Source of the DNA: JANLQX01 sp031368215
GTDB taxonomy: Bacteria; Actinomycetota; Acidimicrobiia; Acidimicrobiales; JANYDT01
Direction: 5' to 3'
DNA: 64,000 bases
Assembly (NCBI GenBank): GCA_031368215.1
Contig: JANLRD010000224.1
Coordinates: 51,482 to 115,481, forward strand
Positions 52,873-60,864 of this stretch are shown in pieces. The notes beneath the pieces were generated by a model. The model did no database searches. It was not told where the DNA came from and saw only the letters and a program-made list of their open reading frames with translations. A program made the position numbers and the translations under genes. Position 1 is the stretch's first letter. Every line of letters starts with the position of its first letter.

Positions 52873-54873
52873 TCAGCCGCGGACCGGCAGGGCCATCGCA
52901 ACTCGGCGTCCTTCGAGGATGGCTTCGTGGATCGTCCGCGGGGCGACGCGGTCTCCGGCTTGCGGCATTGTCTCCTCGGCGTCGAGCGTGTGGTCGGGAA
53001 GGCGATGACCGCACGCGATGAACGTCGTGGCGTCGATGACGTCGGTCGCCCCGGAGAACCGGTCTTCCACCTCGACCTTGCCATCGGCGACCCGGCGGAC
53101 GAGCGCCTGCTTCACCAACCGCACGCCGAGGCTGTGCAGCCGAATCTGCGCCGGGGCGAGATCGCCGGTGAGGCTCAGCTTCTCGCCGACCAGCAGATCT
53201 GGCGTGACGAGGATGACCCCGGCAGCGCGACGGGTGTCGTCCGCGGCCAACAACTCGGCGACGGACAAGGCGATCGGCCCGCCGATCGGGTCCCAGACCA
53301 CCACGGGGCCAGGCGGCAGCGAGGAGATCGGGTCGTCGAGCGCCAGGACATCGACGGCGTGGCGCAGATCCGCCGAATCGCTGATGGTGAAGGGCAGTGT
53401 CCCGTGCGTTCCGCCGGTCGCCAGGACGACAGGACCCGATGCCCGTAGCGACTCGAGCGTCGCCGCGTCAACCGGAGCGTCGAGCTCGAATGTCACCCCG
53501 AGATGGAGGCACTCCGCGTGGAGCCATTCGATCGCCTTCGCCAGCCTGGCGCGTCCCGCTCCATGCGCGGCGTGAAGGAGGACTCCACCGACGACGGACG
53601 AGCGTTCACGAACAGTCACGGCGAATCCCCGCGTTGCTGCGATACGGGCGGTTTCGAGTCCGGTCACACCGGCTCCCACAACCGTAAGTGTACGTTTCAC
53701 ATCTCCGTTCGACCCGACCGTCGGTTCCGGGGCGTCATCGAACTCGTGCCCGCTGCGCGGATCCATCACGCAACTCACGATTGGATTGCGATTGTCGCGC
53801 ACCTTGCAGAGCTGGTTGCACAGCACGCACGGGCGAATCCGCTCGGTGGTGCCGGTGCGCAGCTTCGCGACCAGGTCGGCGTCGGCCAGTTGTGCACGGG
53901 TCATCTCGGCGCCGTCAGCCGCGCCATCGTCCACGGCCCACTCGGCCTGGCCCCAGTCGACGATCGACCCCTGCGCGAACACCGGTACCCGGTGGCCGGC
54001 CTCGACCAGGGCGGTGCGAACCTGGCGGGCGAGGCCGATGGCGAAACCCGGTTCGACGTGCCCATCGGGACGCGTGAGAGCGACCGAATAGATCGATCCG
54101 CGAACCACGGTGATCAGATCCACGAGATGTCCCACGTCGACGGCGATCTGTGCGCCGGCGTCGGGCACGATGCCGGCCCACGGCGCGAGTTCATCGACGC
54201 TCAGCCGCAGCGCGACGATCGGCCCGACTCCCATTGCCTCACGCACCGCGCCGAGCACCTCTCGTAGAAAGCGCAGACGGTCGATGCCGTAGCCGTCTTC
54301 TCGCATATTCGTAAGTCCACTGAGGAATTGGCGGACGAGTGAGTTCTGGCCGGCATTGATCTCGACGCCGTGGCCGCCCGACGCGATCGCCAGCGCGGCG
54401 GCGTCGGCGAAGCCGCTGACGACCGCGCTGATATCCGCCGGCTCCATGACCTTTGGAACCTCACGAGAGGTAACCTCCGGGACCGGGGACGGCGCCCACA
54501 TCTCACGCTGGCTCCAGTGGCTCGTTCCCTGCCCTCCGCTATGGCCGAGCGCGGCGAGGACAACCGTTCCCGTGCCGATGTCGCGAACGGCATCCACAAT
54601 CTTCCGCCAGCCAGGTCCGCAAAGGGATGCGAGTGGCGCCCGTTCGTAGGGCCAGTCACTGTCGTGGACCGATGCTTCCTCCGTCACGATGATTCCGGCT
54701 CCGCCGACTGCCCGGCGGACGTAGTACGCGACGTGGGCCTTGGAGAGCGTCCGGCCCTGACCGAGGTTGGTCTCGTGTGGTCCGAACATCACCCGACTCG
54801 GGGCGAGCACGCAGCGACCACCTGACTCGGATCGACCGACGGGCAGCGGTTCGAGCAGTCTCATCCTCACCAT
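52873..54873 (-). CDS. Mycofactocin-system FadH/OYE oxidoreductase 1
   Basis: 666 residues, the same three-part layout as the paralogue at 47284 but clearly divergent. OYE barrel (VLAPSRVMFGPHETNLGQ ... VVLAALGHSGGQGTS), cluster CVLCNQLC(x11)C, FAD domain (LTVVGAGVTGLETARIAATRG) and a second nucleotide-binding part with VVVWDPIGGPIALSVAELLA. The usual active-site Tyr/His pattern of dienoyl reductases is altered (GQNSLVRQFLSG), so the substrate probably differs. Start at the ATG with GAGGGA 5 nt upstream. Confidence 0.87.
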   Translation of the reverse strand: MVRMRLLEPLPVGRSESGGRCVLAPSRVMFGPHETNLGQGRTLSKAHVAYYVRRAVGGAGIIVTEEASVHDSDWPYERAPLASLCGPGWRKIVDAVRDIGTGTVVLAALGHSGGQGTSHWSQREMWAPSPVPEVTSREVPKVMEPADISAVVSGFADAAALAIASGGHGVEINAGQNSLVRQFLSGLTNMREDGYGIDRLRFLREVLGAVREAMGVGPIVALRLSVDELAPWAGIVPDAGAQIAVDVGHLVDLITVVRGSIYSVALTRPDGHVEPGFAIGLARQVRTALVEAGHRVPVFAQGSIVDWGQAEWAVDDGAADGAEMTRAQLADADLVAKLRTGTTERIRPCVLCNQLCKVRDNRNPIVSCVMDPRSGHEFDDAPEPTVGSNGDVKRTLTVVGAGVTGLETARIAATRGFAVTVRERSSVVGGVLLHAAHGAGRARLAKAIEWLHAECLHLGVTFELDAPVDAATLESLRASGPVVLATGGTHGTLPFTISDSADLRHAVDVLALDDPISSLPPGPVVVWDPIGGPIALSVAELLAADDTRRAAGVILVTPDLLVGEKLSLTGDLAPAQIRLHSLGVRLVKQALVRRVADGKVEVEDRFSGATDVIDATTFIACGHRLPDHTLDAEETMPQAGDRVAPRTIHEAILEGRRVAMALPVRG

Positions 54874-54941
54874 TGTCGTCCCTCGGCGGTGCGTAGCGGC
54901 ACTCGTTCTCCCGAAGGAGCGGAAACCGGCGGGCACGGAAG

Positions 54942-54947
54942 TAGCGT
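54942..54947 (+). promoter_or_regulatory. -10 hexamer of the fkbM-like gene
   Basis: TAGCGT, 8 nt before the GTG at 54956. It supports this start over an ATG at 54767 that overlaps the opposite gene. Confidence 0.42.
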
Positions 54948-54955
54948 CTCGTGCT

Positions 54956-55828
54956 GTGCATGCGGAACGGGCCGATCGGCGTGCGGGTTCGGCCCCCTGG
55001 GTGTCGTACGCGCAGAACTTCGAGGACGTCCTTCTCCGCCGATGCTTCGCTGACGTCGAGCACGGTTTCTGGATCGACGTGGGCGCGTGGATGCCCCGTG
55101 AAGACTCGGTCACCTACGCGCTCTCCGAGCGGGGATGGCGGGGCATCAACATCGAACCGGTACCCGATCACCTCGCCGCGTTTGTCGCGCTGCGTCCGCG
55201 CGACATCAACCTCGGCGTGCTTGCCGGATCGGCTGCGGGTGAGCGCACACTTCATCGTGTGGCCGACACCGGTCTGTCCACAACGATCGAGGCGTTCGCC
55301 GAGGAGGCGCGTCGTGACGGGCACGCGGTCGAGAGCTCCACCATCGAGGTCCGGACACTCGACGACATCTGGGACGAGTACGTTCGGCCGGGAATTGCAG
55401 TTCACCTGTTGAAGGTCGACGCCGAAGGCGCCGAGGCGGATGTGCTCGCCGGCCTCGACCTTCGCCGCCGACGGCCATGGTTGCTGTGCATCGAGGCGAA
55501 CCTGCCCAATGAGCGCGACCTGGTCGACGTGTCGTGGGAGCCCGAGGTGGTTTCGTCCGGGTATGCGTTCGCGTACTACGACGGACTCAACCGATGGTTC
55601 GTCGCCGACGAACACCGAGAGCTCGCCCGCCACTTCACCTCGCCGGTCAGCGTCTTCGACGACGTCATCGGAGCACGCGCCAACGATCACATCGACATGC
55701 TGGCGGCCGAGGCACATCGGCTCGCCGGCGAGGTCGCCCGGCTCGAACAAGCACTTCGTGAGCGCGAGTCCGCGGCCGAGGGCGCTCCGGTGGCGCGACG
55801 AGGTTGGCGGAGCCGATTCGGACGGTGA
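54956..55828 (+). CDS. FkbM-family methyltransferase
   Basis: 290 residues. SYAQNFEDVLLRRCF ... GFWIDVGAWMPREDSVTYALSERGWRGINIEPVP is the FkbM signature, with motif I IDVGA and the acidic NIEP; LKVDAEGAEADVLAGLD follows. The C-terminus is an amphipathic helix (EAHRLAGEVARLEQALRERE). Such enzymes O-methylate sugars or polyketides. No sugar cluster is near; the downstream racemase-fold gene follows 58 bp later. Confidence 0.87.
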   Translation: MHAERADRRAGSAPWVSYAQNFEDVLLRRCFADVEHGFWIDVGAWMPREDSVTYALSERGWRGINIEPVPDHLAAFVALRPRDINLGVLAGSAAGERTLHRVADTGLSTTIEAFAEEARRDGHAVESSTIEVRTLDDIWDEYVRPGIAVHLLKVDAEGAEADVLAGLDLRRRRPWLLCIEANLPNERDLVDVSWEPEVVSSGYAFAYYDGLNRWFVADEHRELARHFTSPVSVFDDVIGARANDHIDMLAAEAHRLAGEVARLEQALRERESAAEGAPVARRGWRSRFGR

Positions 55829-55886
55829 CCGGGGGACATCTGGAAATGCGTCGCTGGACCGGATTCGGATGGGGGAGGCTGGGGTG

Positions 55887-56540
55887 ATGCCTGTGACCAT
55901 CGGGTTCCTCCACACGTCACCGGTTCATGTCGCGACGTTCGACACTCTGGTTGCGAATGCGCCGGGCGCGGTCAGTGCCACGCACATCGTCGACGAGGAG
56001 CTTTTGGCAACGGCCCGATCGATCGGGCCGGCGCACCCGCTTGTTGTCGAAGGGGTGACCGCTGCCCTCGCCCGCCTCGTTGGTGATGGGGTCGACATCA
56101 TCGTGTGCACCTGCTCGACGATCGGAGGGACTGCCGAGATCGTGCCCGGGATCGGTGTCCCCGTGCTGCGCGTCGATCGGCCCATGGCCGCTGCCGCGGT
56201 TGCCGCCGGAATGCGAATCGCGGTGGTCGCCGCTCTGGAGAGCACGCTCGCTCCGACCGCCGAACTGCTGCATGAGGAATCCGCACGTGTCGGACGCGCC
56301 CCAATGATCACCTTGATGCCCTGCCTTGCTGCGTGGGACCGATGGGAGGACGGCGACGTTGGCGGCTATCACCGGACCGTTGCCGAGCATGTCGATGCAC
56401 TCGATGAGTCGTTCGATGTGGTCGTGCTTGCCCAGGCATCGATGCTCGGCGCGCTTGCGTTCATCGACGCGCGGCCGGGACGGGTCGTCCTTTCGTCGCC
56501 GTCGAGCGCAGTTCAGGCCGCGCTGGCTATCGCAGGCTGA
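55887..56540 (+). CDS. Asp/Glu-racemase-superfamily protein
   Basis: 217 residues. The first catalytic Cys is in DIIVCTCSTIGGTAE (about 74); the segment where the second racemase Cys usually lies reads VVVLAQASMLGAL, without Cys. That pattern occurs in decarboxylase-like members (arylmalonate decarboxylase, maleate isomerase relatives), so racemization is unlikely to be the reaction. GGGGGAGG precedes the ATG. Unknown substrate. Confidence 0.78.
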   Translation: MPVTIGFLHTSPVHVATFDTLVANAPGAVSATHIVDEELLATARSIGPAHPLVVEGVTAALARLVGDGVDIIVCTCSTIGGTAEIVPGIGVPVLRVDRPMAAAAVAAGMRIAVVAALESTLAPTAELLHEESARVGRAPMITLMPCLAAWDRWEDGDVGGYHRTVAEHVDALDESFDVVVLAQASMLGALAFIDARPGRVVLSSPSSAVQAALAIAG

Positions 56541-56551
56541 TCCACTCGGAC

Positions 56552-57196
56552 TCAGCGTGAGGTTCGCAACACGGCTTCGCCCCGTGGCGACAGCGTGTAG
56601 CCGACGGCCAGGCTGATCGTCAGTCCGAGCTCCTTCAGCTTGCGCACGTCGGTTTTGAACACCGCTGTATCCATGCCCTCAAGCTCGGCTAGCTCGGGAG
56701 CGCGTCGACCGGGCCATTGCGCGATGAGTGCGAGCGTGCGCCGCGTCCACGGCCCCCGGGCGCTGCGAGCGTCCATGGCATCGAGCTTCGCGATCACTAT
56801 GGCGACGGCCTCTGCGCTGGCATCGTCACGCAGGGCGGAGCGGGTGTCGGCGCCCGCGAAGTGGACGACCACGCGATAGGGACGGCTTGTCTCATCGGGC
56901 TTGGCGGTCCTACCGCGGCCAGCCACCGGCTTTCCGGCGGCCTTGCCGGTTCCCGTACGAACGGGTCGTGCTTCGAGTGATGCGCGCGCCTCATCTGCCG
57001 ACGAGAAGCCGGCGCGTGCGGCCTCAGCATCGGTGATCGATGCGGGATCGATCTCCTCGACGGCGTCGATGGCGAGCTCGCCCATGGCGGTTCGGAGGCG
57101 TCCTCCGGCCTTCACGGTCGGCTTGCGCCAGAGTCGGTAGACCACGTCGATCTCGCCGGCCACGATCCGCGCCAGCACGTCCATGCGAAGCAACAT
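56552..57196 (-). CDS. ASCH-like protein with C-terminal winged helix
   Basis: 214 residues. The N-terminal half (MDVLARIVAGEIDVVYRLWRKPTVKAGGRLRTAMGELAIDAVEEI) resembles the ASCH/PUA-like RNA- or ligand-binding fold, followed by AGFSSADEARASL. A low-complexity Gly/Lys linker leads to a second domain with a DNA-binding-type end (VFKTDVRKLKELGLTISLAVGYTLSPRGEAVL). Family assignment is tentative. It starts 12 bp after the DUF4272 gene and is part of the mftBC transcription unit. GAGAGGGGG is its ribosome binding site. Confidence 0.6.
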   Translation of the reverse strand: MLLRMDVLARIVAGEIDVVYRLWRKPTVKAGGRLRTAMGELAIDAVEEIDPASITDAEAARAGFSSADEARASLEARPVRTGTGKAAGKPVAGRGRTAKPDETSRPYRVVVHFAGADTRSALRDDASAEAVAIVIAKLDAMDARSARGPWTRRTLALIAQWPGRRAPELAELEGMDTAVFKTDVRKLKELGLTISLAVGYTLSPRGEAVLRTSR

Positions 57197-57207
57197 GCGG
57201 CCCCCTC

Positions 57208-57846
57208 TCAGCCGCCGCCGGCCGATTCGGGGGCGGACAGCAGCCACTCGAATGCTGCAGCGCGTTCGATGGTCACGCTCCGGACGATCCCCAGGAGCGG
57301 AGGCTCCGGTGCGGTGGCGATGGCGATCGCCTGGAGTGCAAACGCCACGTCGGCGGCATCGGCAAGTTCCTTTGCCGTTCGTACGACGGGACGTTGTGCC
57401 CGCTCGACGGTCAACACCTGTGTCACGAGTTGTTCCATGACCCGCCCGGAGTCGGCGCTGGCGTCGGGGAACCGGAGGTGGGCAACCAGGCCGAGCGCCC
57501 ATTCGTAGACGAAGGCTTGATCGAATCGCCAGGCGAACTGCACGAGCTGTTCGGGAGAAGGTGCATCGTCGAGAACGAAGTCATGCTCCTCGACCGTGAG
57601 GTCACCCCATACCTCGTATGCATCGGCGAACGCGAACACCTCGGGTAGCGAGAGTCCCTGCCCCTTCAGGGCAACGAGGGACGAGGCGGTCGCACGTCCG
57701 CATACCGCCGCCGTCGACGGGATGATCAATGGCGCTCGTACGATCGGGAGAATCGTCAGGTCGGTGTCGATGCCCCACAGCTTTAGATATGTGTACGTAC
57801 GATCTCGGCGCTTGCCGAGGTCATCGGCAGTCGGCTCGTCGGTCAC
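57208..57846 (-). CDS. DUF4272 family protein, coupled to mftC
   Basis: 212 residues. LSLPEVFAFADAYEVWGDLTVEEHDFVLDDAPSPEQLVQFAWRFDQAFVYEWALGLV is the pattern of DUF4272, a family of unknown function otherwise found near toxin/immunity and stress genes. The GTG overlaps the mftC stop (GTGA), the place where mftD usually stands. It is probably cytosolic, with no signal or membrane segment. A role in mycofactocin maturation is an inference from coupling alone. Confidence 0.78.
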   Translation of the reverse strand: MTDEPTADDLGKRRDRTYTYLKLWGIDTDLTILPIVRAPLIIPSTAAVCGRATASSLVALKGQGLSLPEVFAFADAYEVWGDLTVEEHDFVLDDAPSPEQLVQFAWRFDQAFVYEWALGLVAHLRFPDASADSGRVMEQLVTQVLTVERAQRPVVRTAKELADAADVAFALQAIAIATAPEPPLLGIVRSVTIERAAAFEWLLSAPESAGGG

Positions 57847-58973
57847 GAGTATGCGTCGACCGGCTTGCGCCCGAGCGAGACGGGCGTGGGTTTGGAGTGC
57901 CCCGGTCCGGGTGACGGTTTCGCCGGGTCGGTTGCCGCAGCGATTCGGGCGAGCTCATCGTCGGCGTTCCCCCACACACACTCCGGGTCGGGCCCGTCGA
58001 GCGGCAGGCCGGTGAAGAACTTCGCCGCCATGCAGCCACCCTGACACGCGTCGTATGAACCACAGCTTCCGCACGCACCCGGCGACTGGGGTTCTCGTAG
58101 CGAGGTGAACAGCTCGCTCTCGCGCCACACGGCCGTGAAGCCACCGGCGTCGCGGACCGACCCTGCCTTGAACTCGTCGTGGAGCATGAACGGGCAGGCG
58201 TAGACCTCGCCGACCGGATCGATCAGGCACACGATTCGTCCGGCGCCGCACAGATTGAGTCCGGGGAGCGATTCGCCGAGCGCGCTGAGATGGAAGAACG
58301 AGTCACCGGTCAACACCTTCGGTCGCGTGATGATCCAGTTGTAAAGGTCGCGCTGTTGAGCGTTGGTTGGGTGCAGCTGATCCCAGGTGTCGGCGCCGCG
58401 ACCGCTCGGACGCAGACGCGTGAGCCGCAGCTCGGCGCCGTACTCCGCGGCGAGCGCTTCGAAGGCATCGAGCTGGGGAATGTTGTGACGGGTCATCACC
58501 ACGCTGATCTTGAACTCGCCGAACCCGGCATCGCGAAGGTGGTTCATCGCAGTGATGGCCGTGTCCCACGAGCCGTCGCCGCGGACGGCGTCGTTGGTCT
58601 CCCGATCGGCGCCGTCGAGGCTGATCTGGATGTCGATGTAGTCACTACCCGAAAGCCGTTCCGCGGCCGCCGCGTCGATCCGGCTGCCGTTGGTGGAGAA
58701 CTTCACGCCGACGCCATGGGCGACTGCGTAGTCGACGATCTCGAAGAAGTCGCTGCGGATCGTCGGCTCGCCGCCGCCGATGTTCACGTAGAACACCTGA
58801 AGGCGAGCGAGTTCGTCGATGACCGCCTTGCACTCCTCGGTGCTCAGCTCATGAGGATCGCGACGGCCCGATGACGAGAGGCAGTGGATGCACGCAAGGT
58901 TGCAGGCGTACGTCAATTCCCAGGTGAGGCAGATCGGGGCATCGAGCCCCGCCTTCAACTGATCAACGAGCAC
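57843..58973 (-). CDS. mftC: Mycofactocin radical SAM maturase MftC
   Basis: 376 residues. The SAM cluster motif CNLACIHC is at 24-31, GGGEP at 66-70, and the SPASM domain near 255-345 carries LCGAGRIVCLIDPVGEVYACPF ... CGSCGSYDACQGGC for two auxiliary clusters. It decarboxylates the MftA C-terminal tyrosine and cross-links it to valine, with MftB presenting the peptide. The GTG at 58973 lies 44 bp after mftB ends. The C-terminal 40 residues are Pro-rich and unique. Confidence 0.94.
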   Translation of the reverse strand: MLVDQLKAGLDAPICLTWELTYACNLACIHCLSSSGRRDPHELSTEECKAVIDELARLQVFYVNIGGGEPTIRSDFFEIVDYAVAHGVGVKFSTNGSRIDAAAAERLSGSDYIDIQISLDGADRETNDAVRGDGSWDTAITAMNHLRDAGFGEFKISVVMTRHNIPQLDAFEALAAEYGAELRLTRLRPSGRGADTWDQLHPTNAQQRDLYNWIITRPKVLTGDSFFHLSALGESLPGLNLCGAGRIVCLIDPVGEVYACPFMLHDEFKAGSVRDAGGFTAVWRESELFTSLREPQSPGACGSCGSYDACQGGCMAAKFFTGLPLDGPDPECVWGNADDELARIAAATDPAKPSPGPGHSKPTPVSLGRKPVDAYS

Positions 58974-59028
58974 GGGGGACCTCGGGAGTGCGAAAGGAAC
59001 AGCCCGACTTCAGACGGTCAACCAGCAT
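58945..59028 (-). repeat. Imperfect direct repeat of the mftC 5' end
   Basis: The mftC start reads as MLVDQLKAG. 55 bp upstream, another ATG (59028-59026) opens a 21-codon mini-frame reading MLVDRLKSG whose stop overlaps the mftC start. About 19 of the first 26 bases match. It spans the end of mftB. Confidence 0.55.
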
Positions 59029-59317
59029 GGGAAACCTCAGCTGTTTCGGAGGGAACGAGCATGTCCGACGCCAGGAGACTGTTCAGGGCAACGAGGTAGC
59101 GGTCGGTGTTCTTCCCAGCTACGCCGTTCGTTTCCAGAGCGGCTCGAACCGACGGCGCGGCGTCGAGCGCCTTGACGACGGCAACCATGCGCGGTGACTT
59201 CAGGAAGACGAGTTTGCGATTCCCGTAGTGGTACACCAGCGCGCCGAAGGGTTCGGGGCGCACGGCCACATTCGGATGCAGCCGATACGCGGCGGCGAGG
59301 TCGATAGCTGTGGCCAC
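59018..59317 (-). CDS. mftB: Mycofactocin peptide chaperone MftB
   Basis: A 99-residue PqqD-like chaperone that binds the MftA leader. The motif YRLHPNVAVRPEPFGALVYHYGNRKLVFLKSP is diagnostic for the family; a Val/Ala helix and MLVPSE end follow. The GTG at 59317 is chosen because TACCGT (59325-59330) is 7 nt before it and the family starts there; the frame remains open to 59551 without similarity. Confidence 0.92.
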   Translation of the reverse strand: MATAIDLAAAYRLHPNVAVRPEPFGALVYHYGNRKLVFLKSPRMVAVVKALDAAPSVRAALETNGVAGKNTDRYLVALNSLLASDMLVPSETAEVSHAG

Positions 59318-59324
59318 ACCTTCG

Positions 59325-59330
59325 ACGGTA
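59325..59330 (-). promoter_or_regulatory. -10 hexamer of mftB (leaderless)
   Basis: TACCGT on the minus strand, 7 nt before the GTG at 59317. Confidence 0.48.
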
Positions 59331-59482
59331 GTCGGACCAGCTGATGCAGAGAGCCTGCCCAGGGTTGGATTGTTCGGGTGGACTTCCGGCGGCGGAATGC
59401 ACGGCTGCCTCGACGCGGTCGTCTTCAACTGTCGAGGCCTGGGGCTCGGCTGGGCGGGTTGTGCGCCCCGCGGCCCGAGCCT

Positions 59483-59510
59483 GTCCGGACCAGGTCGCAC
59501 CAGTCCGGAC
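59483..59510. promoter_or_regulatory. Twin GTCCGGAC palindromes upstream of mftB
   Basis: Two perfect 8-bp palindromes (59483-59490, 59503-59510), centre to centre 20 bp, about two helical turns. They lie 150-185 bp before the mftB -10, within a 261-bp gap that otherwise holds no gene. Confidence 0.45.
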
Positions 59511-59578
59511 CGGGCCGGGCCGACCGCGTCCGGGCCGGTTTCGGTTTTCAAGGACCGGATGACGACTCGGGTCTGTCG

Positions 59579-60829
59579 CTAGGCGTAGGCGAGGCGTCGT
59601 CCGGCGGCGCGGTTGAGGTTGTCGAGTCGTTGGTGGTGGTCGGGGCCGGGTTGGTGGACGTTCGGCGTTGGGGGTGGCCAGGCCGGAAACGGTGGGAGGG
59701 TTTCGTTGTTGACGGTCCAGGTGCCAACGCGTTGTCGGGTCATGTCGGTGCCGGTTTCGTGGCGGTGGGGGTGACAGTCGGAGTGGCAGAGGTGGCGCAA
59801 GTTTTCGATGTCGGTGAGGCCACCGTCGTCCCATTCAATGATGTGGTCGGCGTCGCATCGGTTCCATGGGGTGGAGCATCCAGGTTTGACACAGAACCCG
59901 CCGTCGCGAAGTGCCAAGGCCAGCTTCTGTAGGGGCGATGCGAGCCTTCGTGACCGGCCGAAGTGCATGATCGCTCCGTCGGCTGCTTGGATCGCGGCGT
60001 AGAGATCGGACCGCGGATCGTTGGCGAGGCGGAGTGCGTCTTCGGTCGGGATGGGGCCTGACCCGAGGATCTTGGCTTCCAACGTTTCGGCCTGCATTGT
60101 GACGATCAACGCGGTTCGGGCCGGTCCGCCGCAGGCGGTGCCGTTCATCACTGCGACGAGGGCGTCGGCGAGTCGTTGTTCACGGGGTTCGCCGTCGTGG
60201 CCGTGGAGTGTTTCGGCGCGGTCGGGGTGCGCGGCGCGCCATGCCGAGTCGCATGCTTCGTTGAGGGTCGCTTTGATCTGTTCGCCTTCGAGGGTGGGAA
60301 GGATCACGCGGATCCCGACGCAACCGTGGTCGGCTTTGAAGAACTTCACCGACCGGGCTTGACGTTGGCGTTCGGTGACCCCTTTCGCGTCACGGATGAT
60401 CCGGTAGGTCTCGACGGTTCGGCCGAAGTCATCGGGTGTTTGGCTCGGTGCCAGCGACAACAGTTCGGCTGCTTCGTCCGGATCGGTGATGTCGGTGAGG
60501 TGGCGAAGGTGTTCACCGGTCACGGACCCGTCAGCCAACGCTTCACCGGCGCCCCGAACGCGGCCGACGAGGTCGGAGACCTTCACCGCTTTGGATGCCT
60601 CGGCCGATGACATCCCGAAGCCCCGAGCGAGGGTTGCTTTCGTGTCGCGGCCGGTCTCGGTCTTCAGAACACCGACGAGCACTGCTTCGAGAGCGGCCAA
60701 CTCGCCCCGGAGTCGGCGCAGCTGTTGGAGGGCGATCTTGGCGGTGGTGGGGTCCCAGTGCACGGACGAGCTGCGCGGCACGCAGAGAAGCGCCAGGGCC
60801 TCGATCTGTTGCGCCGCGGTGTGTGCCAT
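59579..60829 (-). CDS. DUF222/HNH endonuclease-like protein (13E12 family)
   Basis: 416 residues. An N-terminal helical DUF222 domain (EALALLCVPRSSSVHWDPTTAKIALQQLRRLRGELAALEAV ...) and a C-terminal HNH motif (GCSTPWNRCDADHIIEWDDGGLTDIENLRHLCHSDCHPHRH) with paired zinc Cys/His. The family is multicopy in actinobacteria (M. tuberculosis 13E12 repeats) and several members are LexA-controlled. Function unsettled; nuclease activity is assumed from HNH. Leaderless ATG 6 nt after TATACT. Confidence 0.9.
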   Translation of the reverse strand: MAHTAAQQIEALALLCVPRSSSVHWDPTTAKIALQQLRRLRGELAALEAVLVGVLKTETGRDTKATLARGFGMSSAEASKAVKVSDLVGRVRGAGEALADGSVTGEHLRHLTDITDPDEAAELLSLAPSQTPDDFGRTVETYRIIRDAKGVTERQRQARSVKFFKADHGCVGIRVILPTLEGEQIKATLNEACDSAWRAAHPDRAETLHGHDGEPREQRLADALVAVMNGTACGGPARTALIVTMQAETLEAKILGSGPIPTEDALRLANDPRSDLYAAIQAADGAIMHFGRSRRLASPLQKLALALRDGGFCVKPGCSTPWNRCDADHIIEWDDGGLTDIENLRHLCHSDCHPHRHETGTDMTRQRVGTWTVNNETLPPFPAWPPPTPNVHQPGPDHHQRLDNLNRAAGRRLAYA

Positions 60830-60835
60830 GGCTTC

Positions 60836-60864
60836 AGTATAGAACACATGTTCGCCTATGACAA
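60836..60864 (-). promoter_or_regulatory. Promoter with embedded SOS box for the HNH gene
   Basis: On the minus strand: -35 TTGTCA (60864-60859), a 17-bp spacer, -10 TATACT (60841-60836), then 6 nt to the ATG. The spacer contains the LexA-type dyad GAAC-N4-GTTC (60842-60853) within CGAACATGTGTTCT. Confidence 0.7.

Noticed and set aside
54767..54955. A longer N-terminus for the FkbM methyltransferase
   Set aside because: It overlaps the start of the opposite FadH gene and has no family similarity. The GTG with a -10 8 nt upstream fits better.
59579..60829. The HNH protein as a homing endonuclease in an intron or intein
   Set aside because: It is a free-standing DUF222-HNH gene with its own promoter. 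No split host gene flanks it.
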